NCBI GenBank assembly: GCA_025738555.1
Contig: JAOVFP010000014.1
Location: 2,790,001-2,854,000 of the forward strand
Length of the DNA: 64,000 bases
DNA from: Cyathus striatus
Lineage: Eukaryota; Basidiomycota; Agaricomycetes; Agaricales; Nidulariaceae
Direction: 5' to 3'
Shown here one piece after another: positions 25,771 through 37,654 of this stretch; position 1 is the first letter of the stretch, and each line of letters starts with the position of its first letter. A program made the translations under genes and the position numbers. Below the pieces are notes generated by a model, which did not search any database, was not told where the DNA came from, and worked only from the letters and a program-made list of their open reading frames with translations.

Positions 25771-27240
25771 TTCATATCTGAAGAATCAGAGCACCCAGTG
25801 ACAGTGTTGAAAGGTCAGTCAATGGAGGTCAATGTTTTCCACATCTTGTGTATGACGCAAGAATCATAAGGCTGAGGTGTTTCACCTTTTCCATTGACAA
25901 TTAGTGGGTGACCAGCTGATTGTTAATAACTGACTTAGACTCTTTTGACCAATACAGTCTGACTCAGTCATTGACAATGCTGCACAGTGATACCACAGTT
26001 AACTGTTAGTTCATTACTTAGTAATGTAATTTGGCCTTTGATATTAACAACTTATTTATATTTGACAATCATGTCAATAGAAGGAAATTCAACAATAGCA
26101 GTTGTATGGACCATGTCCTGATACTAGATTGGGCAAGAACATTGTGAAATGCTTGCTAAGTGTCAATTCTAGATGGTATCTGACTGTTGAAAAGCAAGAA
26201 AGCAATGACCACTGAGCAAGAATGAGTAGAGAGGTACCAGAGGTGTTTTCATACTTAAAAATGGATACAAATACTAAAAGAACTATATAACATATGTCAG
26301 AAATGTGAACACATATGGCAGTGTAGAAGTGAATTGTGACACAATATTGCTGGGAGTAAAGATAGTTTCCATTATCTCTTTGTATCACTAAAACAAAGAA
26401 ACTGTGAAGTAGTCATGTAGAGTAAACAGATATGTGACTCAATAATGTTTCTTAAAGACTTTTGTTTAACCAATGCTTGATGCAAGAATCATAATCATCT
26501 AATGACTGAGATGTGTAAGTTTGATGTGGAATCACACATTTTGCTAATCTTTCACATTTTTTATTCATCTGTGGCTCTATCACTGTTCTCTTCAATAGGA
26601 AAATATTCACTGCCACCATATCACATCTCAAGTTCTGATTGAAAGATATCTCATACTATCTAATTTCTAAATTTCTCATACTTTTTCAATGGTACCTACA
26701 TATACATGCTACTTTTCAATTCTACTTTCTTATTATTGTTACACTTCCACAATTTTCTAATTGTCATATCCCATGTGATGACCATCAATTCTACAAAAAC
26801 ATATTTGTTTTCTTTGTTTTCTTTGTTTTAATAAATTACTCTGTGCATTTGGATACTTTGCTTCTGTAACAACTTGAACAATAGAATGGATATATAGGTA
26901 ACCACACACACATGATCAACTTCTCTCCCTTTAGCTGTTAAGTGTTCAGTACCTCATAATTCACCTTCTCACTGTGCACTCAGACTCCACAAGTGTGAGC
27001 AATTGTAAAAGCAAAAATAAGTACACATATTTACTCTTGTTATGTCCTGTATCTGATGAATAAAACTTGAGATATTTTACTTGTGATTACAGGTCTAAAA
27101 AGTGATGGAAAATATGACATTTGCAAAAATCTTGTGTTGCACCTGAAATATGTGACAAGTGTTAAAAGATGTGAAACACCCCACAAACATGATAAGTGTG
27201 ACATTATCAAGAATGTGATATGCATAAAAACCATGACACA
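25771..27240. other. Central spacer of the 5.2 kb element; no gene seen
   Basis: About 1.5 kb of AT-rich unique sequence between the two arms. Only short open frames (under 100 codons) lacking recognisable motifs are present. Confidence 0.6.
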
Positions 27241-29245
27241 TTAGTAAAGTGTTGCAATCATAACACATGTGTTATGCATGTGAAAAGCATGGTATATGTG
27301 ATGTGTGGGTAGAATGTGACAAAAGCGTGACGCGCATGAATAGCGTGACAAATGTAAAGCGCGGGAATATGTGTGATATATGTGATGTGTGAGAAGAATG
27401 TGACAAATGCGATGCGTGGGAATGAGCGTGACATATGTGACACGCGAGAGTAACGTGACAAATGCGATGCGCGGGAATATGTGTGACAGGTGTAACACGC
27501 GGGGGGAGCGTGACATATGTGAAGCGCAGGAATATGTGTGACATATGTGACACGCGGGGAGGGGTGACAAATGCGATGCGTGGGAATAAGCGTGACATAT
27601 GTGACACGTGGGAGAAACGTAACAAATGCGATGCGCGGGAATATGTGTGACATATGTGACACGCGAGACGAACGTGACAAATGCGATGCGCGGGAATAAG
27701 CGTGACATACGTGACACGCGAGACGAACGTGACAAATGCGATGCGCGGGAATAAGTGTGACAGAGGTGATGCGCGAGAAGAACGTGACAAATGTGAAGCG
27801 CGGGAATATGTGTGACATATGTGACGCGCAAGAAGAACGTGACAATCCCCATGCGCGGGAATATGTGTGACAGATGTGACGCGCAGTAAGAGCGTGACAA
27901 TCCCCATGCGCGGGAATATGTGTGACAGGTGTGACGCGCGTAAGAACGTGATAAATGCGATGCGCGGGAATATATGTGACATGTGTGACGCGCGGGAGGA
28001 ACGTGACAATCCCCATGCGCGCGAATATGTGTGACAGATGTGACGCGCAGTAAGAGTGTGACAATCCCCATGCGCGGGAATATGTGTGACAGATGTGACG
28101 CGCGGTAAGAGCGTGACAATCCCCATGCGCGGGAATATGTGTGACATGTGTGACGCGCGGGAGGAACGTGACATGTGTGACGCGCGGGAGGAACGTGACA
28201 ATCCCCATGCGCGGGAATATGTGTGACATGTGTGACGCGCGGGAGGAACGTGACAATCCCCATGCGCGGGAATATGTGTGACAGATGTGACGCGCAGTAA
28301 GAGTGTGACAATCCTCATGCGCGGGAATATGTGTGACAGATGTGACGCGCGTAAGAACGTGACAATCGCGATGCGCGGGAACAAGCGTGACGTATGTGAC
28401 GCGCAGTAAGAACGTGACAAATGTGATGCTGTGGATTTACTAGTATTAATAATATACTAATAAACCCTTGCAATATTCAATGATCACTTATGATCACTAT
28501 TGGATTAGTAATAGTAGATAAATATACTTTTCAAATGCTTAATGATCACTTATGATCACCATACAACTAGTAACAGTAGGTGAATATACTCTTCAAACCC
28601 TCAATGATCACTAATGATCACTATATTCAATTAGAAAAATCAATGATTGTTTATGATCATCTAACCATTCATACAATAGTCATATTCAATTAGTACAGAT
28701 TAATGATTGTTTATGATCACCTAGCCATTCATACAATAGCCATATTCAATTAGTACAAATTAATGATTGTTTATGATCATCTAGCCATTCATACAATAGC
28801 AATATTCAATTAGTACAGATTAATGATTGTTTATGATCACCTAACTATTCATATAATATTCAATTAGTACAGATTAATGATTGTTTATGATCACCTAGCC
28901 ATTCATACAATACCAATATTCAATTAGTACAGATTAATGATTGTTTATGATCACCTAACCATCCATACTAATATTCAATATAACAATAAGAAACTTCCAG
29001 TAATGAGTACTTATGAGTACTCATAATAGTAATAGTAGTACACTAATAATGAGAAACATGAAGTAATGAGTACATATGAGTATGTGTAACAATAGTACAC
29101 ATAATAGTATTATAGACAATGATTACTTATGAATAATCCTGTTCATACATATAATAAATACTGCACTCATATAAGCCAGAGGTTTAATGATTACCATTAT
29201 CATTAAACGTCTAGGTTTAATGATAATCATTGGCTGACACTAATG
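27241..29245 (-). repeat. Right inverted arm of the 5.2 kb element
   Basis: Inverted counterpart of 24048-25770. The outer 1.3 kb is nearly identical to the left arm. It differs mainly by extra repeat units, such as a second CGCGGGAGGAACGTGACA unit near 28160-28200 and one more AT-rich unit near 28860-28910. The long open frames of 332-382 codons on the minus strand are again repeat artefacts. Confidence 0.9.
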
Positions 29246-31048
29246 CATCTGTGGGCTTGTATCTACCAAGTGTTTGACTCGTTGTACCTCTTGGTAGATT
29301 TTCCATGCTATCTGAATAGACCAGTTCTTATGTCCAAGAAGGGACTTATCCACTTTATAAACAGATATAATAAGTTCTTGTTTTTTAGTAAGTCCATCAG
29401 GGATGTCAAGATTCTCATCAGTAGCAGCAGAGGCAGAGGCATTTTCACTGCTCTTAGTAGTTGTTGATGCTCCATAGGAACTGCCCACACTTCTTGCTAA
29501 GTGGAAGTTGACAGTTTCTTTCACAGAAATCTAAGAAATTATGAGAAATTAGATATGAATATAAGTTAAAATGATATTACAGCAGCAAGATATAACACCA
29601 GATCATTTACTCGAGAAGTCCACTGAATAGTATCAGTGCTTTCAATATCATTGAAACGTCCAAATATAATCCAAGTATCGCACTCAGTGTCAAAATTCAT
29701 AATAAGCCTATTTTGAACTATGTAATATTAGTCAAATGATAACATTAAGTCAAAGTTAATCTTACGTTTAATGATAGGCATTCTTTTTGCAACTGAGTCC
29801 AGTACCAATTTAAGGCAAGAATTTACTGTAGTTGGCACAGCCTGAGGTGGTGTTTCAGTATTCAACAGGGTTGGATTAAACTTAGGAGAATCATCAGAAA
29901 CTGTGATGTAGACAAACCCCTGAGGGTTTACAACCATAGATGAACTTTCATTTGTATTATCAGCAAATTGAAAATTATTTCCTTGAGCTTTGCCCCGGAA
30001 TATGCCTCCTAGAAATTTATTTCAGAACTTCTATGACCAAGAAAAAAATAAGAAATACCAGTAGTTCTGGATGCACCCTTCAAATCTTTCTTTGTAGGTA
30101 TGGCATCAGATGCCAATGTGGAGTCTATAAACATTTTAGAAAAGGTACAAATAAAAATATAGCACATACCAATATCCATTGTGCCTACATCTTCCTCCTC
30201 AATCTGAGCCAAGCTACTGTCATTCTCATCTAAAACCATATCTTCTCTTTCTTCTACATCATCATCACCATCATAGTCATTATCATTGCTATCACCATCT
30301 TTATCTTCTGTATTGTCTTCATTTTCCTCATTATTATCCTGAGCTATGCCCTCAGTCTCACTGGCATGTTCAACTTCAGAGTTATTGTCCCCAGAATCAC
30401 TTGATTGGCTTGGGGTTGTAGCCAAGACTCCAGAAGTGCCAGTGATCTCAGAAGTGCCAGTAATCTCACAAGTGCCAGTAATCTCAGAAGTGCCAGCAAT
30501 CTCAGAAGTGCTAGTAATCTCAGAAGCCCTAGAAATCTCAGAGGCACCAGCAGTCTTGGGCTGTATAGGTGGTGCAATAGAAATTGACATTTCTTGAAGT
30601 TTCTTCATAGCACTAAAATTATTGCATTAGAAAAATCTAGTGCAACAAAATATATACTTACGCCTTGGATTTCTCTTTGTTGGCTGCATTGCTTGCAGCT
30701 TCATCTTCCTTATCCTTATCACCAGTGGTTTTACTTAAAATTTGAGTCAGATATTGAACTTTGAAAAACAACTACAATAGCTGATACATACCACCCACCT
30801 CTCCCCCTTAGTTTCCCACCTCTTCCCCTCCCACCTCTTTTCTTTCCCTGCTTTTCACTGTTATCTACTGTTTCTTCATCAGCTGTAACAGCAGGCTTCT
30901 TGGTAGCTGGCTCAGCTGTGGTATCTACAGTAGATTGTGTACGTTTGCGGCCTTTAGAGACAGGTGGCTCAGTGCGAGTCAAACCACTGCAAGAAGTTGG
31001 TGGTGAGACTGGGGTATTGTTGCTTTTTTTGCTGTTTTGAGATGGCAT

Positions 31049-31430
31049 ATTTGTTGAAAATACAGAGTAAGAGTTTAACAAAGTTGAACTAAGAGATGGT
31101 GGTTGAGTGGTTGAGAGTTAAGTGGGGGGGACACAATGAACTCAACAGCTTGTGTCCTATGGCCTGTGTCCCATGTGTACACACACATGACATGCTTCCT
31201 AACCTTGTCTAAAATTATCTTAACATGTGGTGTAATCCTATTGGTGGATTAATATTATCTATACTAAACTTAATTACAATGTGCACAATCTTCTCTGCGA
31301 AAACCAATTCTATTGGTAGACTAATAATATCTACACTAAACTTAGCTACGACGTACACAATCTTCTCTGCCAACTCGGAAGCATCACACATGCACCTAAG
31401 TGCCCCTGAGCCACACAGCATCGATAAGCG
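31049..31430. other. 5' flank of the disrupted gene; nothing firm
   Basis: It contains a G run (31124-31130) and two imperfect copies of a roughly 78-bp unit (31228-31305 and 31306-31380) with CCTATTGGTGGATTAAT / TCTATTGGTAGACTAAT and ACAATCTTCTCTGC. It could hold the promoter of the minus-strand gene. Confidence 0.4.
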
Positions 31431-31439
31431 AGCTGAACA

Positions 31440-31627
31440 GTGGAGATGGTGACAGCGGACACACTGCAGTGCAAAGGGAGGGGGGAGGACGCCAAGGACT
31501 CAGCGACGGCAGAGGTGGCAATGGCGGACACACCACAGCGCAAAGGGAGGGAGGGATGCCGAAGACTCAGCGACAGCAGAGATGTCGATGGTGGATACAC
31601 TGCGGCGCAAAGGGAGGGGGGGGAGGC
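31440..31627. repeat. GC-rich tandem repeat, about 66-bp unit
   Basis: Nearly three copies of a unit containing GGACACACTGCAGTGCAAAGGGAGG and GACTCAGCGACGGCAGAG, ending in a G run. The left end of the second foldback element abuts it at 31628. Confidence 0.8.
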
Positions 31628-33255
31628 ATAAGTGTTAGCAAACTATTTTCATATTAACTCCTGGCTATATGATCATGTGTTCTTATAAGCATGGAGTTTT
31701 ATGATCACCTCTAAATTATATAGTGTTCTATACTATTAGTGATTGTAATAGTGATCATAAATGATCATTTAGGGATATAGGTGGCATATTGGGGTGAATA
31801 CTAGTACTGATGGGTTTCTATGGACTATTACTTGTTCTAATGGATTTGTAAATGATCATAAGTGATCATTAGGTGGTGCAGGTGGCGTAATGGGATATTA
31901 GTGGTACTAATAGATTTGTAAGTGATCATAAGTGATCATTAGGTGATCTAGGTGGTGTAATGAGTTATTAGTGATACTAATGGATTTGTAAGTGATCATA
32001 AGTGATCATTAGGTGATCTAGGTGGTGTAATGGATTATTAGTGGTACTAATGGATTTGTAAGTGATCATAAGTGATCATTAGGTGATCTAGGTGGTATAA
32101 TGGGTTAATAGTGATACTAATAGATTTGTAAGTGATCATAAGTGATCATTAGGTGATCTAGGTGGCATAATGGATTATTAGTGGTACTAATGAATTCGTA
32201 AGTGATTATAAGTGATCATTAGGTGATTTAGGTGGTGTAATGGGTTAATAGTGATACTAATAGATTCATAAGTGATCATATATGATTATTAGGTGATCTA
32301 GATGGCATAATGGATTATTAGTGGTACTAATGGATTCGTAAGTGATCATAAGTGATTATATATGTCACATGCATTGTGTATGTCACAGATGTCACGTTTG
32401 TTATAGATGTCACACGCGTCACAGATGTCACAGATGTCACATATATCGCATTTGTCACACTTTTACAGATGTCACACTTTTACAGATGTCACACTTTTAC
32501 AGATGTCACACTTTTACAGATGTCACAAATGTCACACCTTCGCATATGTCACACTTTCGCATATGTCACACTTTCGCATATGTCACACTTTCGCATATGT
32601 CACACTTTCGCATATGTCACACTTTCGCATATGTCACACTTTCGCATATGTCACACTTTCGCATATGTCACACTTTCGCATATGTCACACTTTCGCATAT
32701 GTCACACTTTCACATATGTCACACTTTCACATATGTCACACCTGTCACATATGTCACACCTGTCACATGTGTCACACTTTCGCATATGTCACACTTTCAC
32801 ATATGTCACATGTGTCACATGTGTCACACTTTCGCATATGTTACACTTTCACATATGTCACATATGTCACATATGTCACATGTGTCACACTTTCACATGT
32901 GTCACACTTTCGCATATGTCACACTTTCACATATGTCACATGTGTTACATGTGTCACACTTTCACATATGTCACATGTGTTACATGTGTCACACTTTCAC
33001 ATATGTCACATGTGTTACATGTGTCACACTTTCACATATGTCACATGTGTTACATGTGTCACACTTTCGCATATGTCACACTGTCGCATATGTCACACTT
33101 TCATATATGTCACATGTGTCACACTTTCGCATATGTCACACTTTCACAAATATCACACTTTCACAAATGTCACACTTTCGCATATGTCACACTTTCACAA
33201 ATGTCACACTTTCACAGATGTCAAAGGTGTCACACTATGTCATACTTTTACATAT
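31628..33255 (+). repeat. Left arm of the second foldback element
   Basis: Outer domain to 32355: about seven copies of a 70-bp AT-rich unit containing AAGTGATCATAAGTGATCAT and TGGTACTAATGGATT. Inner domain to 33255: tandem GTCACA-based repeats, including about ten copies of a 17-bp unit CGCATATGTCACACTTT (32530-32710). The overlapping open frames of 288-323 codons are repeat artefacts. Confidence 0.9.
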
Positions 33256-33643
33256 CACCTCAGACAGGAGTGAATCGGGGCGGGGTAAATATGGTACAAA
33301 CAGATTTTCTTAACAATTAGAATGTGTACCAAAATCGGCTCCTTGAACAGATTCATGTTCATATTTAGAAAATAATGATGGATTGGTTCTAAACCCATAC
33401 CGCGCTTCCATATTGAGAAAATGACAATAGAACAAAGGTAGAATCTGTGTGAAAAATTGGTTGTTAACACAGATTCTTGCACAAATCCTGAATTGGAACG
33501 CACATTTGTTCACTGATCCTATCTAAACCCGGATTCTGGCTATGTTCAGCGCCCCTATCTTATCGCACATTCAGAATTTGTCCTGGTAACAGAGTCTGGA
33601 TTGGTTCGTTCATCAGATCCACTTGCCAATTCTAAATGTAATC
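33256..33643 (+). repeat. Left terminal inverted repeat of the CACTA element
   Basis: About 388 bp matching 57082-57468 inverted, with roughly 19 differences by eye (about 95% identity). Several differences are C/T or G/A changes. Confidence 0.9.
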
Positions 33644-33977
33644 AAAAATGATATAGTTCTGCATGTCACAATGGTAAGAAAATAAATATTGCTCTGGAAT
33701 AAATTATCACCTCCATATCGCTAAGTCGCTCCTGGCTGCATTCCACATGGTCAACTATTTTATAATTTTTTCCTGCCTCACCCCGGGGTTTAGGAATAAG
33801 TACTCCAGAGCTTGTTGACGGCTCAGTGTCCTCTTCTTGTGGAAAGCAAGTCCTAAGAGTGCACGGAGGTGGGCTCAGAATACATTCCGGCAAAAATCGT
33901 GAGCGTATAGTCAATGGAGAGAAATGGCGCAAAACACGGTAGTTTCTAGTGGCAGGCATTTTTAACGTACCCATCAT
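33632..33977 (-). CDS. Small protein overlapping the left inverted repeat; unrecognised
   Basis: Exon 1 (33977-33711, 89 codons, MMGTLKMPATRNY) joins over a 52-nt intron (GTGATA..TGCAG) in phase 0 to a 9-codon exon ending at TAG 33634-33632, inside the terminal repeat. Near the end the motif GVLIPKPRGEAG is followed by a polar stretch. I associate IPKP.GE.G motifs with small proteins of basidiomycete transposons, but this is memory, not a search. The product would be about 97 residues; function unknown. Confidence 0.45.
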
Positions 33978-34149
33978 GATGTAGATGTGTACTTATAGTC
34001 TGAGAGACAAAAAAGAAGATAATTAACAAGGAAGGAAACATGTAGAATTCAGAACAATATCGCCTCACCAAATAGGAATAGATGGGTTGGTATGGAGAAT
34101 GGATGAGCACCTGTATGGAGAACGAGACAATAGAACTCTGCATCAACTA

Positions 34150-34811
34150 GGGAGGCACTATTCGGTCGAATTGAACAATAAAATATGTTAAACGCAGTAA
34201 TACACCGACACTATGGGTTACTAGAATTTGACATTGCCAGTGATTATCTTGCGGCAACACCAGGCAACGTCGCAGAAGCATGAGGGGTGTGCTAGCGTAG
34301 CTGTGGTCGAAGCCGAAGGATGATGTGTAGGAGGGGGTTAAAACTTAGTACTTAGATAGTAAACGTACATTAAAACATATTGTAATTAATAGATAAATCC
34401 ATGAATATATATAAACTCGTCGTGAGGGGGAGAGGCTTTACATGATGTAGAGGTAGAACAACTGTGTGGGGTACGAGTGGGAGAGACAGGCCATGGCTAT
34501 GCGCTGAGGTGGACGTGGCGTGGTCGTGCAAGATGGGGGTGGTGCAAAACCATGGGGTGGTGGTGCTGCGAGACGGCGTAGTGTTGCTGGTGGTGATACA
34601 GTAGCGTCGTACATACAAGGTTAATTCAGCTTAAGGAACAGTGGATGGAAAGAATATAATAGCGTTGAACTGAAGAAATGAATTACGTTAGAATGAACTG
34701 GAGAAGGGGACGCCATAGTCGTAGAAGACAGTCATTGTGATGCAGACACAGGGGAGGGGGCGGTCATAGCGAGACGACGTGGGGAGAAGGCGACGGCATG
34801 GAGTTATGCGC
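34150..34811. other. No gene seen
   Basis: A mixed stretch with GTGGTG-type simple repeats near 34440-34600. The 82-codon minus-strand frame there is a threonine/histidine-rich repeat artefact. Confidence 0.5.
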
Positions 34812-35474
34812 CCTTCTCTGAGCCCGGGTTCGATTTCGGCTTGCGAAGGATGATGTCCCGCTACGCCGAGCGCAGGAGTTCCCGCGCCAGCACAACTACT
34901 GTGCTCCCCGACTATGAAACCAGTCAGCGGAACCGTGAGCTTCCACCCATACCCATCCCTCGAAAGGTCCGGTCAGGGAAGCAACTTCAGCACGCCGCCG
35001 GGTGTGTTACCGAGTGCTGCTGTCTCACTAGACGATGTGATTGATATTAGTCGAGAGACGGTGGGGCTGCAGAGGGCGATGACACTGCATTCCGTGCGCT
35101 CGGTGCCTGCGATACACACCGCAGCTTCGAGGAGCGAGGAGGGAGCGTCTAATGCGAGTCTGACGACATTGTCGTCTAGTGTTACGCATTCACCGTTGAC
35201 CCCGTTGAGGCTTGAGAGGAGCGAGCCGCCTGCGTATGCCAACGCCTTCTTTACCCTCGGTGACCTGTTGCACGCGGTATACGTTTTCGACTCTTTCATC
35301 CAACAGCATGGTTCTCCTCCCTCCCTCATATGCACTAGACACGCGACCGATATATCACATATCGGCAGCAACGAACTGTTTCAACCCCTTGGCGCACACT
35401 ATTGTCCGGAAAAGGCAGCGGTGGTGGGAGAAGGGGACCGCAGAGAAGGGGGGGACAGGGCATACGATGCATAG
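34812..35474 (+). pseudogene. GC-rich captured gene fragment, frameshifted
   Basis: Two overlapping frames read as one degraded exon. The first carries DFGLRRMMSRYAERRSSRAS and VLPDYETSQ. The second, from about 34940, carries VSLDDVIDISRETVG, TLHSVRSVPAIHT and RLERSEPPAYA. The stretch is clearly richer in G+C than the flanking transposon genes, has no start or splice context, and reads like serine-rich coding sequence of a host protein I cannot name. The likely explanation is capture of a host gene piece by the transposon with a later frameshift. Confidence 0.4.
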
Positions 35475-35499
35475 ACGGTGCTGGGAGACGTGAGGTAGC

Positions 35500-36575
35500 A
35501 GGCGGCGTTGACTCGAGCTAGGGGAAGGGGCTGACCTAGCTCCGACGTATGTGCGTGGCGTCGATATCACATGGCAGAATGGAACGTTGAGATTGGGGGA
35601 CATTGAGATAAGGGTCGGTGAGGAGGAGGCGGTGGTGGTGGCAGAAGGGGCGCGTGGTAGAGAACGCGTGCTCGTTGAGGTGGGGGACGTTGAGGTAGCG
35701 GCCTCTGAGCCAGTACCAGTGCCGCTCTTTCAGCCTCTTCCCTTCGTTGCTGTCGAAATACCCTTTGGGGAAGTATGTGTCGAAGTAAGCCGCTTGGGAG
35801 TGAGGTGAGTCGAAGGCGCCAGTGGTAGAGATGAAGTGGTACGATGCTGGCTTGAGGACTGCACTGGAGATGGCTGTGTCTAGTGTGGACTGGGAGAGGC
35901 TGGTGCCGCTTAGGAGGAGGGTGAGGCCGTGTGTGGAGGAGAGGAGGGTGAGGGTGTGCATGGGCGAGGAGGAGGTGGTGATGGTGGCAGAAGGGAACAA
36001 GTTGGGGTGGGGGACGTCGAGGTAGGGGACGGGTCGGCCAGGAGGGGGCAGTGGTGGTGACAGTAGAAGGGAACGAGTTGAGGTGGGGGACGTTGACGTA
36101 GGGAACAGGTCGGCGAGGAGAAGGCGGTGGTGGTGGCAGCAGAAGGGAACGAGTTGTGGGGGACGTTGAGGTAGGGGACGTTGAGGTAGGGGTCGGTGAG
36201 AAGGAGGCGGTGGTGGTGGCAGAAGGGAGCGCGTGGTAGGGAACGCATGCTCGTTGAGTGGGGGATGTTGAGTAGGGGACGCGTGGTAGGGGACGCGTGT
36301 TCGTTGAGGTGGGGGACGTTGAGGTAGGAGACAAGTCGGCGAGGGAGGCGGTGGTGGTGGCAGCAGAAGGAAACGAGTTGTGGGAGACGTTGAGGTAGGG
36401 GACGCATTGTAGGGGATGCATTCTCGTGCCTGTGGGGACCAGACGGCAGACGTTGAGGAAAGAACGTACCGTCTACTCCACGTAGACGGCACTGGGTCGT
36501 GATCGTGAGTGGAGGAGCATCGTCGTTGGTCGTCGGTTAGTCGTGGGGGGGGGGGGGGGGAGAAGTAGGCCAAGT
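35500..36575. repeat. G-rich minisatellite with an embedded gene fragment
   Basis: Repeats of GACGTTGAGGTAGGGGACG and GGAGGCGGTGGTGGTGGCAG dominate 35590-35700 and 35950-36420, and a run of about 15 G lies at 36545-36560. The proline/serine/threonine-rich minus-strand frame of 345 codons is mostly this repeat. Confidence 0.8.
35725..35965 (-). pseudogene. Captured coding fragment between minisatellite blocks
   Basis: About 80 codons of non-repetitive sequence, including SQSTLDTAISSAVLKPASYH, SPHSQAAYFDTYFPKGYF and KERHWYWLRG, lie within the G-rich repeat. The composition is that of a folded protein. I do not recognise the family. There is no start codon context or splice site; it is probably a captured exon piece. 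Confidence 0.4.
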
Positions 36576-36743
36576 GTTGTCACCGATTTGGAGAGTAGGC
36601 AGGGTAGTGGCGGGTATCCGTTCGAAATAAGCTTTCAAGCGCTTCTCGAGTCCCACATCGTCCTGCTCCTTTACTGAACCATACCAAGCATTCAGAGATT
36701 TAAAACTGAGGTAGGTTCTTGTTATTTCAGATAGTTTTCTCAA
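36562..36743 (-). pseudogene. Captured coding fragment, unrecognised
   Basis: About 60 codons with LSFKSLNAWYGSVKEQDD and LEKRLKAYFERIPATTLPTL run straight into the G run at 36560. Composition suggests a real exon piece. The family is not recognised. Confidence 0.35.
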
Positions 36744-37654
36744 AATAATATTCGCAGGTGATTGTTAAACATGGCAATAGAACCAACCTTCATCAGCTAT
36801 AAGAAGCAGGCCGAGTTTTATAATGTGCATACCTTTCTCTTTAGTTTCTTGTTTTCTAAACAGCAAGATCACGGTAGGTAGGCGACCGAGTTATGGTGCG
36901 CTGGGGCGGCCCGGGGAGGCCTTGGAGAGCGGCTAGGCTGTTGGGCATTCATCATCAAGGAGCGGAAAATGATGAGAGGAGGGAAAAAGGGCTTGAAATT
37001 AGCGAAGTGGAAGTAAGTCTCGTGTCAATGCAAACCAATTAACACTGACCCCATCCTCATAATAGACAGTCCACTTCTACGTGTGCACGGGAAAGACGCC
37101 GAGAAGTTGTAGGATGGTGGGCTGGTACGATATACGCTACCCGTAAGTTTCTGTAACCGTTGTGTTTTTTCTATCTACCATATCGTTAGTGCTCGAAATA
37201 GCTCAAATTGAATGGAATATATAGTACATAAATGTGTAGCTGAAAAGTTGTAACGTTGTAGCAATTAATAAATATCTTGGAAGAGACTGGAATGAGAACG
37301 CAAGGAGAACGTACAGTTAGTAAGGGGCAGGAAATATGCTGTATCATAAAGGAGAAGGGAACGTATGCGTAGTCCGTTGTCATTATATAATGTAGCTCAG
37401 GATGCCATACCGAGGGTAAGGCACCAGGACGGGGTAAATGGAGGCATCTCCGGGGGAGCACACACCATGAGGTGGTTGTCTTGTGTCCTGGAAGCCGTAT
37501 GGGTGTTTGAGGTGTCAAATCTCTCATAGTTGGTCCCAAATCCATTCCGTCTCAATAAATCTTCATCAACTTCGGTCTTCGTCGGAGGGGGGCTTCCATA
37601 GAGGGATAACGCCCAACGTCTGTCGGAGACGTCCTGTAGCATTTGACGAGCAAA
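36744..37654. other. No gene seen
   Basis: Intergenic sequence downstream of the minus-strand WD40 gene. The minus-strand frame at 37186-37545 has no recognisable motif and no support from neighbouring exons. Confidence 0.45.

Larger units (their letters stand above)
24048..29245. mobile_element. Foldback-like DNA transposon with minisatellite inverted arms, 5.2 kb
   Basis: The ends are AGTGGTGTCAGCCA and, inverted, ATTAGTGTCAGCCA. The 8-bp duplication CATCTGTG sits at 24040-24047 and 29246-29253. Removing the element and one copy restores an open reading frame across the site. The arms are about 1.7-2.0 kb each. The outer part has hairpin-prone ATCATTAAACGT-type sequence and a roughly 60-bp AT-rich tandem repeat. 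The inner part is a roughly 55-bp CpG-rich tandem repeat built on GTCACA. The centre has no gene. The 8-bp duplication would fit KDZ or hAT enzymes; the element is non-autonomous. Confidence 0.85.
23722..31048 (-). pseudogene. Multi-exon gene of unknown function, one exon split by a foldback element
   Basis: Exons can be followed from ATG 31048-31046 (MPSQNSKKSN). They run through a basic GRGGRGRGGKLRGRGG stretch, a short lysine/acid exon (about 30720-30660), an acidic exon with seven to eight six-residue repeats of the TSEITG type (30605-30180), a small exon (30134-30070), one with NPQGFVYITVSDDSPKF (30010-29770), and one with DTECDTWIIFGRFND (29705-29612). The exon near 29535-29240 reads up to DTSPQM. 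There the 5,198-bp element at 24048-29245 intervenes. With one target copy removed, the same frame continues as WPSDMDKPIM at 24042 and runs to TAA 23722. The C-terminus is lysine/glycine rich. I do not recognise the family. It shares strand with the CxC5/CxC6 gene just downstream and may belong to the same KDZ-type element. Confidence 0.7.

Noticed and set aside
32342..33320. Three overlapping frames of 288-323 codons with repeated YVTLSHMSHF-type units
   Set aside because: Minisatellite artefact of the GTCACACTTTCGCATAT array; the frames on the minus strand at 58692-59267 are the same.
35536..36573. Proline/serine/threonine-rich minus-strand frame of 345 codons
   Set aside because: Mostly a G-rich minisatellite read on the other strand; only the 35725-35965 part looks like protein.
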